A stretch of 25,127 nt of DNA. It comes from a virus. A program made the position numbers and the translations under genes. The notes under the pieces are model-generated. The model searched no databases, was not told the origin of the DNA, and saw nothing but the letters and a program-made list of their open reading frames with translations. Positions 7,497 through 14,568 of this stretch are shown here, piece after piece; the first letter of the stretch is position 1; every line of letters begins with the position of its first letter. The stretch covers positions 1-25,127 of the IMG/VR virus record IMGVR_UViG_3300006916_000351; one strand, given 5' to 3'.

Positions 7497-7956
7497 CACG
7501 CTTCACCGCCACCCAAACAAAACCAAACAACGCCCCAACACAAAGCAAAAACAAAAGAAGGCCCGCACACCATGCGATAATGGTTTCTTTACGTTCGATG
7601 CGCCTGTACATCGCGTCCTTCTGCTTCTGACGGATTTCGTTTTCCATGCGAATAAGCTCTTGCCATGCGGACGGGCCAAGTGTTTCAGAGATCATCTTGC
7701 GAAGATCATCACGCATGTTCTCACGTTGCTTCTTCTGGACAAACAACTCCATAGCTTGTTGCTCTATATTGCCAAAACTCTGATACCACTTAGGGTTTTC
7801 GATTCTCTTGGCCGCAAAGTCGAAATCAGATATTGCTTTTGACCAGCGCCCTAAATCGCCCGCCATACCTTCTAGATCCCTGCCAATCTGGCACCCCTTA
7901 CGAATGGCGTTAAACGCGGCTCCTGCGGCCATGATTGCTGTCGCTGGGTCTATCAT
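7489..7956 (-). CDS. Conserved marine-phage protein with C-terminal membrane anchor (155 aa)
   Basis: The N-terminus MIDPATAIMAAGAAFNAIRKG is a recognisable start of a family widespread in marine phages. Residues 15-120 are helical and charged, with FGNIEQQAMELFVQKKQREN in the middle and a basic stretch (YRRIERKE) before the membrane segment. Residues 126-151 are strongly hydrophobic (IIAWCAGLLLFLLCVGALFG...), followed by KRDV. This is a tail-anchored layout. The start gives an ATGA overlap with the Cys-rich small gene upstream. Lysis involvement or a membrane-associated virion role are both possible; I do not know which. Confidence 0.68.
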   Translation of the reverse strand: MIDPATAIMAAGAAFNAIRKGCQIGRDLEGMAGDLGRWSKAISDFDFAAKRIENPKWYQSFGNIEQQAMELFVQKKQRENMRDDLRKMISETLGPSAWQELIRMENEIRQKQKDAMYRRIERKETIIAWCAGLLLFLLCVGALFGFVWVAVKRDV

Positions 7957-8114
7957 GTCTCACGAAAGCTCCTTGGGCAGTAATAATCAGGGTGAACTCT
8001 ATACACACGCTTATGAGGCGCTCCGCAACTATAATGACACGCTTTATAAAACCAACTCCCATAGTCCCTTATAAAAACGTGCCCGTACCCTATAAACACA
8101 AGGGTGCAAAGCAT
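7953..8114 (-). CDS. 53-residue Cys/His/Tyr-rich small protein
   Basis: This short frame fills a gap that would otherwise look empty. ATG at 8114 follows AGAGG by five bases, one base after the stop of the upstream gene, and its TGA overlaps the next ATG (ATGA, 7953-7956). The protein has Cys at 3, 26, 30 and 46 and His at 12, 27, 34 and 41. The second half (ACHYSCGAPHKRVYRV, then HPDYYCPRSF) looks like a small metal-binding fold, although only one close Cys pair (C-x3-C) is present. It is unusually rich in Tyr and aromatic residues. Perfect gene-to-gene fit on both sides and non-random composition make it likely real. Function unknown. Confidence 0.68.
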   Translation of the reverse strand: MLCTLVFIGYGHVFIRDYGSWFYKACHYSCGAPHKRVYRVHPDYYCPRSFRET

Positions 8115-8115
8115 C

Positions 8116-8349
8116 CTACCTCTCCATAAGCCTATCTATTTTTTCTTCGATTCTATCGAACCGCGATACAATTTGAGCCATAACTGTAGAGCTATCAGAC
8201 TTCGTAACGTACTCCCGCGCCATCTCCTCACGGGTTTTATTAAGAAGGATTTGAACCCGTCTTAACTCGTCATGCTGAGACTTTGCCCACCAAGCGATAA
8301 ACCCGATAGCGGCAGTTAGCCCCGCACTCCAAAGATCTTCCATGCCCAT
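8116..8349 (-). CDS. Single-span membrane protein with coiled-coil tail, holin/spanin-like (77 aa)
   Basis: Residues 8-22 form a membrane segment (SAGLTAAIGFIAWWA). The rest is a charged helix: 28-48 (ELRRVQILLNKTREEMAREYV) and a C-terminal heptad region (IVSRFDRIEEKIDRLMER). Short N-terminal span plus cytoplasmic or periplasmic coiled coil is a common design of small phage lysis proteins. A GGAGA sequence lies about eight bases before the ATG at 8349; a second in-frame ATG two codons on is also possible. The stop is followed after one base by the next start, with AGAGG inside the last codons serving that gene. Confidence 0.65.
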   Translation of the reverse strand: MGMEDLWSAGLTAAIGFIAWWAKSQHDELRRVQILLNKTREEMAREYVTKSDSSTVMAQIVSRFDRIEEKIDRLMER

Positions 8350-8352
8350 AAT

Positions 8353-8598
8353 CTAAGTCTCCGCAACGTGCGCGGCGTATGCCGCTTTAACCGCGTCTGT
8401 ATGAACCAACTCACAAATACCGCGGATGTAATCGCTCTCGTTCGACGCATCCATATCGGGCGCAATCACTTTACGTTTATGCTGCCTACCTATTTCAACA
8501 CCATCTTTCTTGACCACCAAATCTGTCCGCACTTGTACATGCCGAAACGGGCCAACAATCTGAACAAGCTCTTCTACGTTTTCTTCAGTTAACGCCAT
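8353..8598 (-). CDS. Small conserved-looking soluble protein of unknown function (81 aa)
   Basis: No membrane segment or catalytic motif is visible. Residues 15-45 look like two short beta strands (HVQVRTDLVVKKDGVEIGRQHKRKV), and the C-terminal half is helical (ESDYIRGICELVHTDAVKAAYAAHV). The length and beta-then-helix layout would suit a tail accessory protein. The gene couples by TAATG to the tail protein upstream (8598) and ends three bases before the next start, so it belongs to the same message as tail and lysis genes. I do not recognise a characterised homologue. Confidence 0.6.
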   Translation of the reverse strand: MALTEENVEELVQIVGPFRHVQVRTDLVVKKDGVEIGRQHKRKVIAPDMDASNESDYIRGICELVHTDAVKAAYAAHVAET

Positions 8599-9407
8599 TA
8601 TGTATCCTCATCCGTCATGTAAGAAAAACCTATTCTAAAATCGTCACCAACGCCTATCGTATTTGCGTCTAGCGTATTCCAACTTGTGTTGGACTGAGGC
8701 GATAGAATTTCGCAATAAGAAAGATTTGCCCCGTTAATTGTAATGTGAGGCGTTCTATCCAAGCCGTAGTTAATACCTTGAAGCATTACGCTTCCAGCAA
8801 GTCTTTCACCGTTATCTGTAATACTGGCACTTAAATACGGCAAACTAATTCGGGCAGTTCCACTTGGAGAGCTAACCGAATCCACTGCTAATTGACCTTG
8901 AACATGAACAAGTCTGCCCATACGCACGTAACCCAATGCGCGGGAACCAGTTGTTAACGTAACGCTTCCACTGGTAGCGGGAGTAATTGTTGCATCATAT
9001 GTTCCTGTTTCATATGGCATCGGCAAATATTTCCAAGCCACCCCGTCACTCACACGCAACCCCTTGCTGTAACTACCGCTGGGTACTGAGTCATATATGA
9101 TTGTGCCCTCTTCTACCGCTGGTAGCGTAGCACTAGTAAACTGAGGCACGGGAAGTCCGCTAGTATTTTCAGAGGCAGTGCCCGACTTGATCCTAAGATT
9201 TGTTGCTTGCTCATACACCGTTCCTACTTCGACATCGGACGTACTTGTAGGAACATCTGTAAGAACAGTTGTTGTAGCCCTGCCCTCTCCGGGGTTGTCC
9301 ATCCTAGTAATGTAGGTTGCAAAGTCTTGTATTACTCTTTGAAAATACGCTTGGCTGTATTCTCTAGGGGGTATCGGAAAAAACGGCGCTGGAGTTCTGC
9401 GTGTCAT
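8598..9407 (-). CDS. Tail accessory / short fibre-like virion protein (269 aa)
   Basis: The N-terminal block (PFFPIPPREYSQAYFQRVIQ, then DFATYITRMDNPGEGRATT) is a pattern I know from marine podovirus tail regions and may be the virion-docking helix. From residue about 50 onward the sequence is Thr/Ser/Gly-rich and beta-strand-like. Residues about 160-215 (GYVRMGRLVHVQGQL..., then GTARISLPYL) form a beta domain seen at the ends of many phage fibres. No S74 end is present. It directly follows the gp10-like gene with a TAATG overlap at 9407. A role as a small fibre, a cap or a connector between tail hub and fibres is inferred from location and composition. Confidence 0.68.
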   Translation of the reverse strand: MTRRTPAPFFPIPPREYSQAYFQRVIQDFATYITRMDNPGEGRATTTVLTDVPTSTSDVEVGTVYEQATNLRIKSGTASENTSGLPVPQFTSATLPAVEEGTIIYDSVPSGSYSKGLRVSDGVAWKYLPMPYETGTYDATITPATSGSVTLTTGSRALGYVRMGRLVHVQGQLAVDSVSSPSGTARISLPYLSASITDNGERLAGSVMLQGINYGLDRTPHITINGANLSYCEILSPQSNTSWNTLDANTIGVGDDFRIGFSYMTDEDT

Positions 9408-11734
9408 TATCTTCTTCCGTCTGTTCTTACATCAATCCTTGGAGTGCCAAGCCTCCAAGTCATCTCAGTTTCGTCAGAGGAAATCTTGAACGCGAAACTC
9501 CTACCCCTTAACCTCATGTAAACTTGATTTGTAAACTGCTCCACAGGAGTAGTTGATGTTTTTGTGACAGCCTTATCATTTTCCTGCAAATAGGCACCGC
9601 CCGGAAAGTTCCTAGCTTTTACAGTGAAGTCCGCTGATGGCGCTGTTGACGTAGAGTTTTCAAACGTGAGATCTGGAATCATTCTGCCTATAAAGGCGAA
9701 GTCATCACCATTGCCTATGCTCATTTGACTAGACTCAATGAAAGAGTTTATCGCAGCGGCAGGGGATGTAGAGCCATCATCAAAACCTTTTTCTTGGTAG
9801 TAAAGAAGGTTATCTGTAGACGCCGCCACTGGGAAGTCAGATATTGATCTATCGGCCCAAGCGGTTCGCGGCAAGTCTCCGTAGAACCAAACAGCGTCTT
9901 CATAATTATACGCTACATATTTGTTATTTTCCTGACTATCCGCAGAAGGATAGAACCACCACACCTCGCCAAACTCAGAGTTGGCGGCAGCAATAACTTT
10001 TGCTTTTTGAGATGCGTTAAAATCATTAAAAACGTAAGATCTAACAGAACATATAAGCCTATTTACAGATCCTGAGTAACTATAAAACTCTCCTGCACCC
10101 ATCCAGTAAACCGTGTCATCTATGTTAATGACAGCATTTTGCCCAGCGATAGTTAAGTTTTCTGAGATCAACCTCAATCCAAAGTAGTAAGGATCTCCAA
10201 GATATTGGAGTGCATATAAGGATATATCCGTAAACACTAACGTGTCGTTTCTAGTTTCAACAGCAACGACTATCTCATTGCCGCTACCCATAGTGAGGCT
10301 ACCCGCTGAATTTGAGGTATCTGTAACATTCCAATCAAGGGAAGTATCCCCTTGGGAACTAAAGCGTATAAGAAGGGGGTTTTGGACGCCCACATTAAAC
10401 TGGTCATCACAACCAAACGCTATAACGTGCCTCTCTACATTTGAAACAAGAATTTGATTAGCTATAGTTGGCGGGTTTACTGAACCACTTAAATCAGAAA
10501 GAGAAACCGCCCTAGATGCAACGCCAGTTGATTTGATCCAGTAATATATATCCCCCCCTCTAGGGTTTATGTAGAGGTTTTCGCCAAACGTATCATGTGA
10601 CCAAGTTCGCAGAACGCTCTCAACGGCAGATGTAATTGGTGACGCAGACCCCCATGTCAACCTTCCCCACTTACCCGCTCCCCAGCCCGTGCCCGTAACA
10701 ACTGTGTCTGCTCCAATAGGAACTTGATTGGCAAGCGCTGTTGTCGTGATCGTGGCGGTTATGTTTGCCCCAGTCGCCGTTGCGTTTGCGCTAAGTTCAA
10801 ATGTCGTTGCATCTGTAATGCTTAGAACTGTTGTACTGGCAGGAATACCCGTACCCGAAATCGGCGCTCCAACAACCAACACACTCGTATCATCCATAGT
10901 GCAAGTTGCGTCTCCGCTGGTAGTGTCAACGGTACTGTCTGTAAACGTGTTCTTGCCGTTGCCTGTGTCGCTTGCATTGGCAAACACATATGTCGGCGTA
11001 TAACCCGCTTCTGTTGTTATACTGGAAACAGTAGCCACTTCTCTAGCATCTATGAGGAAATTATTTTCATCAATTACAGACCTAATCAAATATTCTTGGT
11101 TTAAAACAAGCGCCGTTACATTACCGCCAAGCGTAGCTGCATTTGAAAGCGTGGTAAAACCTCCAGACTCCAACCCGTGTGCGGTTCTAACCACCTTTAT
11201 AGTTGCACAATCTACAGCATCAGAAGATGAATGAGAGGCCGCAGTAGTCCCACTAAAGCCCCTTGTACAATTTGCGAGATTGTTTGAAGAAATCTCTCCA
11301 TAAAATATAATTTCGTTGTTAATCTTAACAACACCGCTTTCGGGAAACCCTGTCGTTGCGGTCAATGGGATTGAAACATCTTCCGCGGTTACACCCGCGC
11401 TAAGAGTGTTTGGCACCTTTGCGCCTAGAGTAAAGTCCCCTACAAATGTGCTTTCTATGGGCGTGATGTCAAAAAACGCACCACCATCTTCAATGTAATA
11501 TTTTTGGTTTGTGCCAACGCCAATAAATCTTTCGCCATCAAGCGCCTTCCACGGCTTTAAGTTTCGACAGGTGCCCAAGAAATATTCGCCAGAAATCTTT
11601 TCCCAGCCGCCTATTTTTTCAGGAGCGCCAAGCCTAAACCTTATTTTATCCCCATCGAACCAACCGCCTTCGTTACTGTAAGATGTAACTTCTCTGTTGA
11701 TCCCCGCCCGAAACTGTAACTTTTGTAACGGCAT
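9407..11734 (-). CDS. P22 gp10-like tail hub / packaged-DNA stabilisation protein with inserted adhesin-like domains (775 aa)
   Basis: The first 60 residues (MPLQKLQFRAGINREVTSYS, then GGWFDGDKIRFRLGAPEKIGG) match the marine branch of the Phage_stabilise family, which closes the connector after DNA packaging and forms the tail hub in short-tailed phages. A conserved core resumes after about residue 345 (WGAGKWGRLTWG, HDTFGENLYINPRGGDIYYW). Family members such as P22 gp10 are near 470 residues; the excess sits at about 112-335 as three beta-rich inserts. These are 112-175 (with NCTRGFSGTTAASHSS), 180-232 (AHGLESG, the HGL-G loop of FCCH-like repeats) and 265-335 (VGAPISGTGIPASTTVLSITD, an Ig-like phage unit). 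GAGG precedes the ATG at 11734. It lies between a fibre gene and a tail accessory gene (TAATG). Confidence 0.82.
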   Translation of the reverse strand: MPLQKLQFRAGINREVTSYSNEGGWFDGDKIRFRLGAPEKIGGWEKISGEYFLGTCRNLKPWKALDGERFIGVGTNQKYYIEDGGAFFDITPIESTFVGDFTLGAKVPNTLSAGVTAEDVSIPLTATTGFPESGVVKINNEIIFYGEISSNNLANCTRGFSGTTAASHSSSDAVDCATIKVVRTAHGLESGGFTTLSNAATLGGNVTALVLNQEYLIRSVIDENNFLIDAREVATVSSITTEAGYTPTYVFANASDTGNGKNTFTDSTVDTTSGDATCTMDDTSVLVVGAPISGTGIPASTTVLSITDATTFELSANATATGANITATITTTALANQVPIGADTVVTGTGWGAGKWGRLTWGSASPITSAVESVLRTWSHDTFGENLYINPRGGDIYYWIKSTGVASRAVSLSDLSGSVNPPTIANQILVSNVERHVIAFGCDDQFNVGVQNPLLIRFSSQGDTSLDWNVTDTSNSAGSLTMGSGNEIVVAVETRNDTLVFTDISLYALQYLGDPYYFGLRLISENLTIAGQNAVINIDDTVYWMGAGEFYSYSGSVNRLICSVRSYVFNDFNASQKAKVIAAANSEFGEVWWFYPSADSQENNKYVAYNYEDAVWFYGDLPRTAWADRSISDFPVAASTDNLLYYQEKGFDDGSTSPAAAINSFIESSQMSIGNGDDFAFIGRMIPDLTFENSTSTAPSADFTVKARNFPGGAYLQENDKAVTKTSTTPVEQFTNQVYMRLRGRSFAFKISSDETEMTWRLGTPRIDVRTDGRR

Positions 11735-11736
11735 AC

Positions 11737-13791
11737 TTAACCTCGCGCATTTTCTAGCTCAGTAATCCTAGCCTCAAGCTCTTGAATAGTTTTCACAAGA
11801 AGTGGAACGACTACAGAGTGGTCAACACCCTGCATTTCTGCGCCGTCTTTCTCTCCAGATACCGCTTCAGGACACACCTCTTGAAGCTCATGCGCTAAGA
11901 ACCCCTCAACTGTTTTGCTTGGGTCAGATTTAAAAACGTAAGTGGCGGGTTTAAGCCTTAGAAGCCGCTCTGTGGCGTTCCAACTATACTCCACGTTTTC
12001 CTTCAAACGATAATCAGAAGTTGTCAGGTAGCTAGTGCTGGTTGAGTTAAGGCGTATTCTGCCTATTTCTCCATTCGTATTGTAGAAACGGGCTGCATAT
12101 CTAGTGGATGCAGTAGCCCCCACTGAAATAGCAAGTTGGCTATTACCATCTGTGGCATCATTAACAATCGCCACCCCATCCCGAGAAGCGCTTGGAACAA
12201 GGGCAGTGTTATAAAAAAATGCCTGCCCTTCATGGTCTAGTACAAGCTTACTTGACCCGTCAATTCTCAGTTGAAGTTTAGAGTCTGTATGTGTATTGTC
12301 TCTATCAGCTTCAAGGCGCAGCGCATTATCGCCTAAAACTAACGCTCCATTCATGTTTCCAGCATCAGTATCTAAAAGCCTGTATTGTGGCTCAGCGCCT
12401 TGCATTTCAAAGGTTGAATCCGCGTCTAAGGTTACCAATACTGCATCATCTACTTTGAGTTTTATCTTGCTGGCAGAAACCGCATCGTCAATGTCTGCTT
12501 CAATTCTAAGTGAATCATTGTCTAGGACAAATTTCCCAACATTGCTTGTGTCCGAATCCTCCATTCTAATTATTGGATTGTTTCCCGATACAGTAACGCC
12601 ACCACTAATAGTTTCAAATACTTTGCTGTTGTCGTAGTATAGATCAACACTGTCATTAACATTCATAGTAGCAAGTGTTTCTGTTCCCGTATCACTACGA
12701 AAAGTAATTGCGTTGCCCTGAAGAAAAAAAGTTCCAATAGTGTTTACTATGCTTTGATCTGACCCAGAGCTTGATATAGTAAGGTAATCTCCACTGCCAA
12801 AAGTGGCCTTGGCATTGTTTGCGAACTCAAGCGCATTGTCTGATCTGTCAAATACAATATCACGCCCTGCTGTCTCACCATCAAAGTTAACATCACCAGT
12901 AAATGTGGTTCCTGCCTTCAGAGCGCCCCCCGCTGCATCTACGTTAGTGGCATCCGTTACGTCTGCCCCTGCCTCTATACCATCAAGCTTTGCCCCATCT
13001 ACCGAAACATCACGCCCGTCCACTGTTCCTGAAACAGTCATATTCCCTGTCAGCACAAGTGTAGTTGTATCTACAGTAACCGTTGTCCCTGCGTTAATGT
13101 CTACTGTCGGGGCATCAATCTGCAACTCAGTATCTGCGGCTATATCTAGTTGCCCGTCAGCGCTGGAAGAAACAGACAAAGCAGCATCTCTAAATTGAAT
13201 TGTAGGATTTCCACCGCCAGTTTCGGTAAGAAGCAATCCTGTGTCCGCGACATGCGTTAGCTGTATTTCGCTATCTGCGCCAAATTTTATAACCGCCCCG
13301 TCAGATGTAAGGCTGACATCATCTCCAACTGTCAGGTCATCATCAACAAACAAATCTGGAATAGCCAAGTCTTGCAGAGTATCGTAGACAATTGCGCCTG
13401 AACCCCCGCCGTCTGTCACGATCATTTTCACTTGTCCGCTTGCAATGGTAACATTCGCTCCACTGCCCTGACTTATTGTAATAGATTGGCTACCTGTAGT
13501 TGCGTTCTCTATAATCCATACTTTGCTGACCGTATTGGGGGCTAAAGTAATTGTACGAGTTGCAGTGAGATCCGCACTTGAAGCAATCTTCAAGTAGAAT
13601 GATCTAGCCGCGTCAGCCGCCCCATCTGCCATAGTTATGGTAGTATCGGAATCAGCAATTGTTTCAGTGCCGTAACTAAAAGCTCCAGCAATTAGTTCTA
13701 GGTTTGTGTTGGTTGTATCGCCCCAAGTACCAGACTGCTCACCTGTTGCGATCTCTTCAAGTCTTAAATTATTCACATATGAACTTGGCAT
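11737..13791 (-). CDS. Tail fibre with C-terminal S74 self-cleaving chaperone (684 aa)
   Basis: Residues 1-40 (MPSSYVNNLRLEEIATGEQS, then GTWGDTTNTNLELI) are a typical virion-attachment head of marine phage fibres. The body is beta-rich, with units such as VDDDLTVGDDVSLTSDGAVI and repeated D-NSLRIEAD / ALRLEAD stretches. The C-terminal 93 residues are a peptidase S74 intramolecular chaperone: SDYRLKENV starts at 592, with Ser592 and Lys597 as the expected Ser-Lys pair, followed by the conserved GFLAHELQEVCPEAV and a heptad end (TIQELEARITELENARG). Such ends drive trimerisation and then cut themselves off. The gene sits between the repeat protein and the gp10-like hub. Host receptor binding is the likely job; the sequence does not tell the receptor. 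Confidence 0.86.
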   Translation of the reverse strand: MPSSYVNNLRLEEIATGEQSGTWGDTTNTNLELIAGAFSYGTETIADSDTTITMADGAADAARSFYLKIASSADLTATRTITLAPNTVSKVWIIENATTGSQSITISQGSGANVTIASGQVKMIVTDGGGSGAIVYDTLQDLAIPDLFVDDDLTVGDDVSLTSDGAVIKFGADSEIQLTHVADTGLLLTETGGGNPTIQFRDAALSVSSSADGQLDIAADTELQIDAPTVDINAGTTVTVDTTTLVLTGNMTVSGTVDGRDVSVDGAKLDGIEAGADVTDATNVDAAGGALKAGTTFTGDVNFDGETAGRDIVFDRSDNALEFANNAKATFGSGDYLTISSSGSDQSIVNTIGTFFLQGNAITFRSDTGTETLATMNVNDSVDLYYDNSKVFETISGGVTVSGNNPIIRMEDSDTSNVGKFVLDNDSLRIEADIDDAVSASKIKLKVDDAVLVTLDADSTFEMQGAEPQYRLLDTDAGNMNGALVLGDNALRLEADRDNTHTDSKLQLRIDGSSKLVLDHEGQAFFYNTALVPSASRDGVAIVNDATDGNSQLAISVGATASTRYAARFYNTNGEIGRIRLNSTSTSYLTTSDYRLKENVEYSWNATERLLRLKPATYVFKSDPSKTVEGFLAHELQEVCPEAVSGEKDGAEMQGVDHSVVVPLLVKTIQELEARITELENARG

Positions 13792-13800
13792 GTCTTTATC

Positions 13801-14568
13801 CTATGCAGCTATATCATCCCAAGATGGATCTTGGTTTGGCGTTATATCCCCATAAGACGGGGTGTTTGATGGAGTTATACCAGAATAGTTTGGATTTTGC
13901 GAGGGAGTTATCGCAGAGAAGCTTGGAGACTGAGAAGGTTCAATTGAACTATAGTTGGGATCTTGATCTGGGATAATCATACCCCAAACCAAAACAGTGC
14001 CTACCTGACCAGTCGCAGCTACACCCGTAACAATAGCCGAAGCCCCACCAGTGCCAGTTACAGTGCCTACTTGGCCCGTCCCAGAAAGATTAGTGCCACT
14101 TACGTTGACGGTAACAAATATCCCAACATCAACAGAACCTACTTGTCCTGTCGCGGCTACTCCCGTAACGCTTACGTCCGCATTTGCATTCGCGTTGACA
14201 GAACCTACTTGTCCTGTCGCAGATACCCCCGTTACAGAAACATCTTTTGGTATAGACGCAGTAACAGAGCCTACTTGCCCTGTCGCGGCAACGCCAGTTG
14301 GAGAAACATTCGCCGCCGCCGTTATCGTGACAGATCCTACAGCACCTGTTGCAGACAGACCTGTAACACTAACATCTGCGTTAGCCGTTACCGTTACACC
14401 GCCTACCTGACCAGTGGCCTCTACACCTGTGACCGTGGTATTAGCGTCAGCCGTGACCGTTACGCCACCTACCTGACCCGTTCCCGCAACACCTGTAACA
14501 AAAGCAAGATTATTAAGCTGGTTAAATTCGGATATTGAAAATTCTGAGAGGGATGAAAAACCTAGCAT
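13801..14568 (-). CDS. Tandem-repeat tail protein: eight 22-24-residue units then five 11-residue units (255 aa)
   Basis: After a short head (MLGFSSLSEFSISEFNQL) come eight copies of a repeat with consensus VTGVxATGQVGSVTVTAxAxVS. Six are 22 residues, the seventh is 24 and the last is partial, covering residues about 24-199. The C-terminal 56 residues are five exact 11-residue units of pattern P-x-Q-x-P-x-[YFW]-x-x-I-x, ending WDDIAA. The first class should form a regular beta stack; the second has one aromatic per turn, which could present a sticky ladder. I have seen similar repeat proteins beside tail-fibre genes in marine phages. It starts immediately after the stop of the upstream fibre (TAG ATG) and precedes the second fibre by nine bases. 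Fibre extension, fibre-joining or surface attachment are possible roles. Confidence 0.75.
   Translation of the reverse strand: MLGFSSLSEFSISEFNQLNNLAFVTGVAGTGQVGGVTVTADANTTVTGVEATGQVGGVTVTANADVSVTGLSATGAVGSVTITAAANVSPTGVAATGQVGSVTASIPKDVSVTGVSATGQVGSVNANANADVSVTGVAATGQVGSVDVGIFVTVNVSGTNLSGTGQVGTVTGTGGASAIVTGVAATGQVGTVLVWGMIIPDQDPNYSSIEPSQSPSFSAITPSQNPNYSGITPSNTPSYGDITPNQDPSWDDIAA
13804..13975 (-). repeat. Five tandem 33-bp units inside the repeat protein gene
   Basis: These bases encode five successive 11-residue units: PDQDPNYSSIE, PSQSPSFSAIT, PSQNPNYSGIT, PSNTPSYGDIT and PNQDPSWDDIA. Length is strictly kept, while Pro1, Pro5, the aromatic at 7 and Ile10 are constant. The DNA copies differ in third positions, so they are old repeats under protein-level selection rather than recent duplications. 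The 12-base palindrome GTTCAATTGAAC lies in the first unit at 13938. Confidence 0.85.
13990..14499 (-). repeat. Tandem 66-bp units inside the repeat protein gene
   Basis: On the plus strand the block reads as recurrent cctacttgtcctgtcgc-like segments about 66 bases apart, encoding GTGQVG or ATGQVG in each unit. Eight units are visible; one is six bases longer. Several plus-strand segments near 14130-14290 are nearly identical, which would allow copy-number change by slippage or recombination. Confidence 0.82.

Noticed and set aside
7957-8115. Alternative minus-strand frame beginning at the ATG near 8031 that runs into the downstream gene
   Set aside because: It lacks a ribosome-binding site and overlaps the following gene, while the 53-codon frame fits both neighbours exactly.
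13990-14499. CRISPR-like regular repeats
   Set aside because: Spacing is about 66 bases with no unique spacers; the repeats are in frame within one protein gene and no cas gene is near.
12296-14538. Several plus-strand frames opposite fibre and repeat genes
   Set aside because: Ser/Thr/Val-rich or Arg/Tyr-rich products mirror the codon pattern of the minus-strand genes, and the minus-strand genes have recognised ends such as S74 domains.
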